This document shows, in pieces, positions 1-6,303 of a stretch of DNA of 7,755 nucleotides; the first letter of the stretch is position 1, and every line of letters begins with the position of its first letter. A model generated the notes under the pieces. It saw only the letters and a list, made by a program, of their open reading frames with translations, did not search any database and was not told the origin of the DNA. A program made the translations under genes and the position numbers. Origin of the DNA: Rhodobacteraceae bacterium UBA6141 (GTDB lineage Bacteria > Pseudomonadota > Alphaproteobacteria > Rhodobacterales > Rhodobacteraceae); assembly GCA_002423245.1 (NCBI GenBank), contig DIVD01000034.1, forward strand, positions 1-7,755, in the 5' to 3' direction.

Positions 1-12
1 CGTCAGTTGCAC
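1..12 (-). CDS. Possible first four codons of a downstream gene (GTG start), truncated
   Basis: Eight bases after the rnj stop the minus strand reads GTG CAA CTG ACG, that is (M)QLT, running off the window. In related alphaproteobacteria a small DUF1467 membrane protein gene often follows rnj, and its N-terminus is of this kind as I recall it. There is no good Shine-Dalgarno before it. Four codons cannot identify a protein, so this is only a pointer to what may lie beyond the edge. If it is wrong, positions 1-20 are simply intergenic. Confidence 0.2.
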
Positions 13-20
13 CCCGGGCG

Positions 21-1700
21 TCAGTCGGCCATCAGCCGGCTGATCACCACCGTCACTTCCGGCTTGCGGCCGATCTCCTCGACCGCGACCTGCCGCACCA
101 GTCGGCGGATCGCCTCGTCCATCCTGTCGTCATTGGCGACGGTCCTGGCATCCACCCGGTCCAGGAATTCCGCCAGATCGGCCTCGAGCGTATCGGCCAG
201 CGACGCGCCATTGCGGCCGACCGTGGGCAGGCCCATGATCTCCACCCAGGCATCGCCAAGCGGCACGTCATCCTCGTCCACGATGATCGTCGCCAGCACA
301 TGCCCGTTCAGCGCCATGCGGATCCGGTCGCGCACCACCCCGTCCATCGCGCCGATCAGCACCGCGCCGTCGAGATAGATCCGCCCCGTCTCGACATGTT
401 CCACGATCTCGGGGCGGCCCTGCGTCAGATCGACCATGGTGCCGTTGGTCGCGACCTCGGCGGCGATGCCCTTCGACATCGCCAGCTTCACATGCTCGCG
501 CAGGTGCCGGTGCTCGCCATGCATCGGGATCAGCATGGCGGGCTTCATCAGGTCATGCACCGCCTCGAGATCGGGGCGGTTGGCATGGCCCGACACGTGG
601 TAGAGCCCGCCGTTATCGTCGATCACGTCGACGCCCATTTCCGAGAACGCATTCATGATGCGGATCACGCCGCGTTCGTTGCCCGGAATGGTCTTGGAGG
701 AGAACAGGAACGTGTCCCCCTCTTTCAGCGCCAGCCCCAGATAGCGCCCGCGCGCGAGCTGCGCGGATGCGGCGCGGCGCTCGCCCTGGCTGCCGGTCAC
801 GATCAGCATCAGGTTGTCGCGCCCGATCTGCGCGGCCTGCTCGGGCGTGACAATCGGCGGGAAGTCGGTCAGCACGCCGGTTTCCACCGCTGCGGTCAGC
901 ATCTTCTTCATTGCCCGGCCCAGCATGCAGACCGAACGGCCCGCCGCCTCGCCCGCCTCGGCCAGCGTTTTCAGCCGCGCGACGTTGGAGGCGAAGGTCG
1001 TCGCCACCACCATGCCTTTCGATCCCGCCACCAGATCGCGCAGCGGGTCGGCCAGCAGCGCCTCGGACCGGCCCGGATGCTGGCTGAAGACGTTGGTGCT
1101 GTCGCAGATCATCGCGTGGATCGGCGCTTCGTGCGCGATGTCGAACCACTCCTGCGGGTTGAAGGGCTCGCCCACCACCGGGCTGCCGTCGAGCTTGAAA
1201 TCCCCCGAATGCATGATCCGGCCCGCCGGCGTGTCGATCACCAGCGCCGAGCTTTCGGGGATGGAGTGGCTGACCGGCACGAACTGCACGCGGAAGGGGC
1301 CCGCCTCCACCACATGCGGGCGGGCGGCGACGATGTTCAGCGCATCGGTCGGAACGCCCTGATCCTCCAGCTTCAGCCGGGCGATCGCGGCGGTGAACTT
1401 GCGCGCGTAGATCGGCGCCTTCAGCCGCGGCCACAGATGCCCCACCGCGCCGACATGGTCCTCATGCGCATGGGTGATGAAGATCGCCTCCAGCCGGTCG
1501 GCGCGCGCCGCCAGCCAGGACAGGTCCGGCATGATCAGATCGACGCCGGGACTGCTGTCCATGTCGGGGAAGGTGACGCCCATGTCGACTAGGATCAGCC
1601 GCTCGCGCCCCTCCGGCCCGTAGCCGTAGACATAGGCGTTCATGCCGATCTCGCCGGCGCCGCCGAGGGGCAGATATATCAGCCGGTCCGTCTTGCTCAT
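21..1700 (-). CDS. rnj: Ribonuclease J (RNase J)
   Basis: RNase J is a zinc-dependent metallo-beta-lactamase/beta-CASP nuclease with 5'-3' exonuclease and endonuclease activity on RNA, known in alphaproteobacteria for 5'-end maturation of rRNA and for mRNA turnover. At 559 residues it is close to B. subtilis RNase J1 (555). Visible: GGAGEIGMN (13-21), the metal motif THAHEDH (76-82, with H77, H79, D81, H82), H145 in VSHS, D167 in HSGDFKLD, CDSTN (199-203), the beta-CASP part with VTGSQGE (301-307) and SGHA (370-373, H372), and the metal ligand H394 in IPMHGE. Residues from about 450 to the end form the C-terminal domain involved in oligomerisation in homologues. ATG 1700 overlaps the coaX stop as ATGA and has GGAG 5 nt upstream, so translation is probably coupled. 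The stop is TGA at 23-21. All catalytic ligands are present. Confidence 0.97.
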   Translation of the reverse strand: MSKTDRLIYLPLGGAGEIGMNAYVYGYGPEGRERLILVDMGVTFPDMDSSPGVDLIMPDLSWLAARADRLEAIFITHAHEDHVGAVGHLWPRLKAPIYARKFTAAIARLKLEDQGVPTDALNIVAARPHVVEAGPFRVQFVPVSHSIPESSALVIDTPAGRIMHSGDFKLDGSPVVGEPFNPQEWFDIAHEAPIHAMICDSTNVFSQHPGRSEALLADPLRDLVAGSKGMVVATTFASNVARLKTLAEAGEAAGRSVCMLGRAMKKMLTAAVETGVLTDFPPIVTPEQAAQIGRDNLMLIVTGSQGERRAASAQLARGRYLGLALKEGDTFLFSSKTIPGNERGVIRIMNAFSEMGVDVIDDNGGLYHVSGHANRPDLEAVHDLMKPAMLIPMHGEHRHLREHVKLAMSKGIAAEVATNGTMVDLTQGRPEIVEHVETGRIYLDGAVLIGAMDGVVRDRIRMALNGHVLATIIVDEDDVPLGDAWVEIMGLPTVGRNGASLADTLEADLAEFLDRVDARTVANDDRMDEAIRRLVRQVAVEEIGRKPEVTVVISRLMAD

Positions 1701-2476
1701 GCCGTCTCCAGTGCCGCGTTGTACGTGTGTATCAGGACCAGCCCCTGCATCGTCAACTCGTCATCCACCGCGTCGAAGAGGTCGAACCCCTGTGCGAACA
1801 GCGGGGCAAGGCCGCCGGTGGCGATCACCCGCATCGGGCGTTCGCGCTCGATCCTTATCTGGCGCACGATGCCTTCCACAAGGCCGATATAGCCCCAGTA
1901 CACCCCCGACTGCATACAGGCGACGGTGTTGGTGCCGATTGCGGTCTGCGGTTTCGTCACATCGACATGCGGCAGCGCCGCCGCCGCCATGTGCAGCGCC
2001 TCGAGGCTGAGGTTGACGCCCGGCGCGATCACCCCGCCGATATAGGCGCCGTCGATGTCCACCACGTCGAAGGTGGTCGCGGTGCCGAAATCCACCACGA
2101 TCAGGTCGCCGCCGAACTTGTTGAAGCCGGCCACCGTGTTCACCAGCCGGTCCGGCCCGACCGTGGTGCCCTCGTCGACGCGCGGCGCCACCGGCAGCGC
2201 GCATTCCGGCTTGCCCACCACCAGCGGGCGCGTGTCGAAATAGCGGTTGCACAGCACGCGCAGGTTGAACACCACCCGCGGCACGGTCGAGGAGATGATC
2301 ACGTCGGTCACGTCGGCGGTGATCTTCTTCAGGGCCATCAGCGTGGACAGCCAGACGAAATACTCGTCCGCCGTGCGGCGATGGTCGGTGGCGATGCGCC
2401 AGGTATCGAGGAAACTGTGGCCGTCCCAGATCGAGAACACCGTGTTGGTGTTGCCGCAGTCGATGCACAGCAGCAT
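1697..2476 (-). CDS. coaX: Type III pantothenate kinase (CoaX)
   Basis: CoaX phosphorylates pantothenate to 4'-phosphopantothenate, the first step of coenzyme A synthesis, in the cytoplasm. It belongs to the ASKHA acetate/sugar kinase fold and is unrelated to E. coli CoaA. The 259 residues match the family length. Visible motifs in order: the phosphate loop DCGNTNT (6-12), the pantothenate-binding GPDR (107-110) with the presumed catalytic D109, the second phosphate motif DFGTATTFD (129-137), and the adenosine-site ATGGLA (219-224). The frame is open upstream to 2716, but that part is antisense-like Arg/Pro-rich sequence. ATG 2476 gives the canonical MLLCIDCGNTN and follows an excellent Shine-Dalgarno. 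Type III kinases are generally insensitive to CoA feedback and require a monovalent cation (family knowledge). The stop TGA overlaps the rnj ATG as ATGA. Confidence 0.97.
   Translation of the reverse strand: MLLCIDCGNTNTVFSIWDGHSFLDTWRIATDHRRTADEYFVWLSTLMALKKITADVTDVIISSTVPRVVFNLRVLCNRYFDTRPLVVGKPECALPVAPRVDEGTTVGPDRLVNTVAGFNKFGGDLIVVDFGTATTFDVVDIDGAYIGGVIAPGVNLSLEALHMAAAALPHVDVTKPQTAIGTNTVACMQSGVYWGYIGLVEGIVRQIRIERERPMRVIATGGLAPLFAQGFDLFDAVDDELTMQGLVLIHTYNAALETA
1706..1709 (-). promoter_or_regulatory. rnj ribosome binding site inside the coaX 3' end
   Basis: The minus strand reads GGAG, then ACGGC, then ATG. The site lies within the last codons of coaX and is followed by the ATGA stop/start overlap. 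It supports ATG 1700 as the rnj start and re-initiation by ribosomes finishing coaX. Confidence 0.65.
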
Positions 2477-2480
2477 GTCG

Positions 2481-2489
2481 CCTCCTCCT
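2481..2489 (-). promoter_or_regulatory. Strong coaX ribosome binding site
   Basis: The minus strand reads AGGAGGAGG, then GCGAC and ATG read as AGGAGGAGGCGACATG. The first AGGAGG core lies 7 nt from the start codon. It is the best Shine-Dalgarno in the window and sits in the 17-nt gap after the birA stop, so coaX can be translated well independently of birA. It decides the coaX start at 2476. Confidence 0.85.
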
Positions 2490-2493
2490 CTGC

Positions 2494-3306
2494 CTAGCTG
2501 GCCTGCGCCGGGAAATAGATGTCGGCGGCCGCCAGGCTGCGGCGGCCCTGCGGCGTGGCCAGCACCAGCGCGCCGCTGTCGTCGATGGTCTCGAACCGGC
2601 CCTCGACCGTCTCGGTCATGGTGCGTGCGGTGATGGTCTGGCCGATGCGCGCGGCCCGGGCGAGCCAGGCCGTACGGATCGGGCCGAAGCCGAAGGTCAC
2701 GAGCTGCGCCTCCCACCGCGCGAAGGCGGCGGCGAGGGGGGGCAGCATCTCCTCGGGCGCGACCCGCAAGCCTGTCTCGCCCGCGACAGAGACCGGCGGC
2801 GCGGTGACGGGGTCGAGCCCCGCGGCCTCGGGCGCCGCCGCAAGGTTGATGCCGATGCCGATGGCAAGCCGAACCTCGCCCTGCCCCGCCCCCTGCCCTG
2901 CGCCCTGCCCCGGGCCGCCGCCGCCCAGGCTTTCCAGCAATATTCCCGCGACCTTGCCGCCATTGAGCAGCACGTCATTGGGCCATTTCAGCGCCAGCCT
3001 GCCGGCGGGGCCGATCACGGCGCCAAGCGCCTCGTGCAGCGCCAGCGCGGCGACGAAGCTGCGCAGCGCCGCCTGCTGCACGCCGCCCGGCGGGCGCATC
3101 ACCAGGGTCGCTGCAAGGTTGCCGGGCGGATCCTGCCAGACGCGCCCCCGTCGGCCGCGGCCCGCCGTCTGGCGCAGCGCGAGGATCCAGGTGGGCTGCG
3201 TCAGCTGCGGGGCAAGGCGCGCCGCCTCGGCATTGGTACTGTCCACTTCGGGCAGGACATGGCGCGCCACGCCCTCGGGCCAGCCGCCGGGATCCCTAGC
3301 GGACAA
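2494..3306 (-). CDS. birA: Biotin--[acetyl-CoA-carboxylase] ligase (BirA), monofunctional
   Basis: This cytoplasmic enzyme activates biotin with ATP and attaches it to the lysine of biotin carboxyl carrier proteins. From TTG 3306 it has 270 residues: DSTN (22-25), the biotinyl-AMP loop GRGRRGR (49-55), KWPNDVL (107-113), the lysine of GGKVAGILLE (K118), GIGIN (150-154) and a small C-terminal beta domain (about 220-265). There is no N-terminal helix-turn-helix, so it should not act as the biotin repressor; in alphaproteobacteria that job usually belongs to BioR. An unusual GQGA repeat sits at about 133-144. The start is uncertain. The frame also offers GTG at 3342, 3333 and 3270. TTG 3306 is preferred because it keeps the GWPEG segment, just before the conserved core, and overlaps nuoN by only 11 nt; its AGAAG ribosome binding site is weak. 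The stop is TAG at 2496-2494, and coaX starts 17 nt on. Confidence 0.93.
   Translation of the reverse strand: MSARDPGGWPEGVARHVLPEVDSTNAEAARLAPQLTQPTWILALRQTAGRGRRGRVWQDPPGNLAATLVMRPPGGVQQAALRSFVAALALHEALGAVIGPAGRLALKWPNDVLLNGGKVAGILLESLGGGGPGQGAGQGAGQGEVRLAIGIGINLAAAPEAAGLDPVTAPPVSVAGETGLRVAPEEMLPPLAAAFARWEAQLVTFGFGPIRTAWLARAARIGQTITARTMTETVEGRFETIDDSGALVLATPQGRRSLAAADIYFPAQAS
2879..2914 (-). repeat. Three imperfect 12-bp units encoding a GQGA repeat in BirA
   Basis: On the plus strand, 2879-2890, 2891-2902 and 2903-2914 all begin CCCTGCCC and differ only in their last bases. On the coding strand they give the PGQGAGQGAGQGE run, BirA residues about 132-144, in the loop between the GGKVAGILLE strand and the GIGIN strand. 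The reading frame is kept. It looks like slippage expansion in a surface turn (inferred). Confidence 0.8.
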
Positions 3307-4738
3307 GCGCTTCTGCCGCCAGCGCCGCGGCACCCTCGACACCGAACATGTTGACGACGCCCACCACCATGATCGCGGCCGATGCGATCAGCAGCAGCCA
3401 TTGCACCGCCGGCATCCGCGTGTCCAGCACCTCGGTCTCGGTGCCGAAATACATGTAGAAGACCAGCCGCAGGTAATAGAACGCCCCGATCACCGAGGCG
3501 ATGGCCCCCAGCACCGCAAGCCAGCCCATGCCCGCGCCGACCGCCGCCATCAGCACGCCGTATTTGGCAAAGAAGCCCAGCATCGGCGGCACCCCGGCAA
3601 GGCTGAACATCAGCACCAGCATCGCCATCGCCTTCGCAGGCTCGCGCCGCGCATAGAGGTTCAGCGCGGAAATGTCGGTGACGGGCTGGCCGTCGCGGCT
3701 CATCGACAGGATGAAGGCGAAGGTGCCGATGTTCATCGTCACATAGATCGCCATGTAGAGCAGCATCGCCTGCACGCCCGCCTGCGTTCCGGCGGCAAGG
3801 CCCATCATCGCGAAACCCATGTGGGCGATGGACGAATAGGCCATCAGCCGCTTGATGTTGCGCTGGCCGATCGCGGCGATGGAGCCGAGGAACATCGAGG
3901 CGACCGACAGCAGCGCGACGATCTGGCTCCAGTCGCCCGCCACCGGGCCGAACCCGGCATGGACCAGCCGCGCGAACAGCGCCATCGCCGCCACCTTCGG
4001 CGCGGTGGCGAGGAAGGCCGTCACCGGCGTCGGCGCGCCTTCATAGACATCGGGCGTCCACATGTGGAACGGCACCGCCGAGACCTTGAAGGCGACGCCG
4101 GTGATCAGGAACACCATGCCGAAGAGCAGCCCCAGCGGGATCGCCTCGCTGCCCTGCAGCGCGGCCACGATCCCCGTGAACGAGGTGGTTCCGGCAAAGC
4201 CGTAGGTCAGCGAGGCGCCATAGAGCAGCAGCCCCGAGGACAGCGAGCCGAGCACGAAATACTTCAGCCCCGCCTCGGTCGATTTCACGCTGTCGCGGCG
4301 GATCGAGGCCACGACGTAAAGCGCAAGGCTCTGCAGCTCCAGCCCCATGTAAAGGCTCATCAGGTCGCCCGCCGAGACCATGATCATCATGCCCACGACC
4401 GACAACGCGATCAGCACCGGGTATTCGAACCGCCCCATGTCGCGCCGTTCGAGGTAATCGTGGCTCATCGCCAGGACCGCCGCCGCCGCGAGCAGCAGCG
4501 TCACCCTGGCAAAGCGCGCGAAGGCGTCGTCGATCACCAGCCCGCCGAAGGCGCTGCCGCTGCCCGCTTCGCCGAAGCCGACCATGGCGGCCACCAGCAG
4601 CAGCGCGGCGACCGTCGCCCAGGTGATCGCGGCGGTCAGCCTGTCCTTGCCGGCATAGACCCCCAGCAGCAGCATCGCCATCGCAAAGACGGCCAGCAGC
4701 ACCTCGGGCAGGACGGTGGAGAAATCGGCAGAAATCAT
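3296..4738 (-). CDS. nuoN: NADH-quinone oxidoreductase subunit N (NuoN)
   Basis: NuoN is the antiporter-like subunit of complex I that lies closest to NuoA/J/K/H. It is multi-pass in the cytoplasmic membrane and carries one proton path. From the chosen start it has 480 residues (E. coli 485). The charged residues of the family are in place: E134 in MGLELQSL (E. coli E133), K159 in GLKYF (K158), K218 in AFKVSAVPFHMWTPDVYEG (K217), K248 in TAPKVAA (K247) and K392 in FFAKYG (K395), the last replacing the Glu found in NuoM. The frame is open upstream to 4837, but the first 33 residues there are Arg/Pro-rich and overlap nuoM. The ATG at 4738 gives MISADFSTVLPEV, typical of the family, and has GAGGA 7 nt upstream. 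The stop TAG at 3298-3296 lies inside the start of birA. It is the last nuo gene of the cluster. Confidence 0.98.
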   Translation of the reverse strand: MISADFSTVLPEVLLAVFAMAMLLLGVYAGKDRLTAAITWATVAALLLVAAMVGFGEAGSGSAFGGLVIDDAFARFARVTLLLAAAAVLAMSHDYLERRDMGRFEYPVLIALSVVGMMIMVSAGDLMSLYMGLELQSLALYVVASIRRDSVKSTEAGLKYFVLGSLSSGLLLYGASLTYGFAGTTSFTGIVAALQGSEAIPLGLLFGMVFLITGVAFKVSAVPFHMWTPDVYEGAPTPVTAFLATAPKVAAMALFARLVHAGFGPVAGDWSQIVALLSVASMFLGSIAAIGQRNIKRLMAYSSIAHMGFAMMGLAAGTQAGVQAMLLYMAIYVTMNIGTFAFILSMSRDGQPVTDISALNLYARREPAKAMAMLVLMFSLAGVPPMLGFFAKYGVLMAAVGAGMGWLAVLGAIASVIGAFYYLRLVFYMYFGTETEVLDTRMPAVQWLLLIASAAIMVVGVVNMFGVEGAAALAAEALVR

Positions 4739-4745
4739 GGTCCGG

Positions 4746-4751
4746 TCCTCA
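4746..4751 (-). promoter_or_regulatory. nuoN ribosome binding site overlapping the nuoM stop codon
   Basis: The minus strand reads TGAGGA, then seven bases, then the nuoN ATG. TGA is the nuoM stop and GAGGA is the Shine-Dalgarno. This fixes the nuoN start at 4738 and implies that ribosomes ending nuoM sit on the nuoN initiation site, which suggests translational coupling (inferred). Confidence 0.8.
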
Positions 4752-6287
4752 GTGGCTGGCCGCGAAGCCCGCCACTTCGGCGGGGATCGACGCATGGTAA
4801 TCGGTAACGAGCGCGGTGACCGACGGGCCGATGACATCGGTCACCAGCCGCGGATAGACGCCAAGCAGCAGGGTCATCGCCACCAGCGGCGCGAAGATCG
4901 CCTTCTCGCGGCCGGTCATGTCGGTGATAGACTTCAGGCTTTCCTTGATCAGCTCGCCGAACACCACCCGGCGATAGAGCCACAGCGCATAGGCCGCCGA
5001 GAGGATCACCCCCGAGGTGGCAACGGCGGCAACCCAGGTGTTGACCTGGAAGATGCCCACCAGCGTCAGGAACTCGCCCACGAAGCCCGAGGTGCCGGGC
5101 AGGCCCACATTCGCCATCGTGAAGAACATGAAGATCAGCGCATAGGCCGGCATCCTGTTCACGAGCCCGCCATAGGCGTCGATCTCGCGCGTGTGCATCC
5201 GGTCGTAGATCACGCCCACGCAGAGGAACAGCGCGCCCGACACGAAGCCGTGGCTGACCATCTGGAAGATCGCGCCATCGAGGCCCTGCTGGTTCGCGGC
5301 GAAGATGCCCATCGTCACATAGCCCATGTGCCCGACCGAGGAATAGGCGATCAGCTTCTTCATGTCGGACTGCGCCAGCGCGACAAGGCTGGCATAGACG
5401 ATGGCAATCGCCGAGAGCCACAGCACCAGCGGCGCCAGCATGTCGGAGGCGACCGGGAACATCGGCAGGCTGAAGCGCAGGAAGCCATAGCCCCCCATCT
5501 TCAGCAGGATCGCGGCCAGCACCACGGATCCGGCGGTCGGCGCCTGAACGTGGGCATCGGGCAGCCAGGTATGCACCGGCCACATCGGCATCTTGACCGC
5601 GAAGCTGGCGAAGAAGGCCAGCCACAGCAGCGTCTGCATCCCGCCCGCGATCTGGAACCCGGCAATCCCCAGGGCGTCATGCGCGAAGTCGTGCCGCAGC
5701 AATTGCACGATGTCGGTGGTGCCGGCATCGACATACATCGCGATCATCGCCACCAGCATCAGCACCGAGCCGAGGAAGGTATAGAGGAAGAACTTGAAGG
5801 CGGCATAGATCCGGTCCTTGCCGCCCCAGATGCCGATGATCAGGAACATCGGGATCAGCCCCGCCTCGAAGAAGAGGTAGAACAGCACCAGATCCAGCGC
5901 CACGAACACGCCGATCATCAGCCCTTCCAGCACCAGGAAGGCGATCATGTATTCCTTGACGCGGGTTTCCACGTTCCAGCAGGCGGCGATGGTCAGCGGC
6001 ATCAGGAAGGTGGTCAGCATCACGAACAGCACCGAGATGCCATCGACGCCGAGCTTGTAGCGCAGGCCCATGATCCAGTCGTGATCCTCGACGAACTGGA
6101 AGCCGGTATCCTCGGGGTTGAAGCCGGCGATCAGGAAGATCGACACGAGGAAGGTCACCGTCGTGGCGACCAGTGCCACCCATTTCGCGTTGGACTGCGC
6201 GGCCTTGTCCTCGCCCCGCAGGAACACGGCAAGGATCAGCGCCGCGACCAGCGGGGTGAAGGTGATGATGGACAGCAGGTTTTCCAT
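4749..6287 (-). CDS. nuoM: NADH-quinone oxidoreductase subunit M (NuoM)
   Basis: NuoM is the middle antiporter-like subunit of the complex I membrane arm and forms one proton channel. The protein has 512 residues, close to the E. coli length (509), and consists of many hydrophobic helices. Key positions match E. coli NuoM with a shift of two to three residues: E141 in FFEAGLIPM (E144), K232 in AVKMPMWPVHTWLPDAH (K234), K263 in LLKMGGYG (K265), H320 in SSVGHMG (H322), H346 in MVSHGF (H348) and E405 in GFVGEF (E407). The ATG start gives the expected N-terminus MENLLSIITFTPL. Its upstream region has only a GGGGG run 11 nt away, a weak ribosome binding site, so coupling to nuoL translation 16 nt upstream is likely. 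The stop TGA at 4751-4749 overlaps the nuoN Shine-Dalgarno. Nothing appears missing or frameshifted. Confidence 0.98.
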   Translation of the reverse strand: MENLLSIITFTPLVAALILAVFLRGEDKAAQSNAKWVALVATTVTFLVSIFLIAGFNPEDTGFQFVEDHDWIMGLRYKLGVDGISVLFVMLTTFLMPLTIAACWNVETRVKEYMIAFLVLEGLMIGVFVALDLVLFYLFFEAGLIPMFLIIGIWGGKDRIYAAFKFFLYTFLGSVLMLVAMIAMYVDAGTTDIVQLLRHDFAHDALGIAGFQIAGGMQTLLWLAFFASFAVKMPMWPVHTWLPDAHVQAPTAGSVVLAAILLKMGGYGFLRFSLPMFPVASDMLAPLVLWLSAIAIVYASLVALAQSDMKKLIAYSSVGHMGYVTMGIFAANQQGLDGAIFQMVSHGFVSGALFLCVGVIYDRMHTREIDAYGGLVNRMPAYALIFMFFTMANVGLPGTSGFVGEFLTLVGIFQVNTWVAAVATSGVILSAAYALWLYRRVVFGELIKESLKSITDMTGREKAIFAPLVAMTLLLGVYPRLVTDVIGPSVTALVTDYHASIPAEVAGFAASH

Positions 6288-6303
6288 GTGTTCGCGCGCC
6301 CCC

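Noticed and set aside
1..20. Transcription terminator after rnj
   Set aside because: Only 20 bases are present. They contain no stem-loop with a T-run, so nothing can be claimed.
300..1592. Plus-strand open frame of 430 codons opposite rnj
   Set aside because: It is antisense to an RNase J with all metal ligands present. The composition is shadow-like (His, Arg, Asp, Gln) and no domain is recognisable.
2477..2716. Upstream extension of coaX by 80 residues
   Set aside because: It overlaps birA in another frame and has Arg/Pro/Gly-rich shadow composition. ATG 2476 gives the canonical CoaX N-terminus behind AGGAGG.
2519..4807. Very long plus-strand open frame of 762 codons opposite birA and nuoN
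   Set aside because: Its product is rich in His, Arg, Gln and Asp with no domain, and it is antisense to two genes with intact catalytic or proton-channel motifs. Long antisense frames are common where high-GC codon bias suppresses stop codons.
4739..4837. Upstream extension of nuoN by 33 residues
   Set aside because: The extension is Arg/Pro/Ser-rich, overlaps the nuoM 3' end and is unlike any NuoN N-terminus. ATG 4738 has a proper Shine-Dalgarno and the conserved MISADFSTVLPEV.
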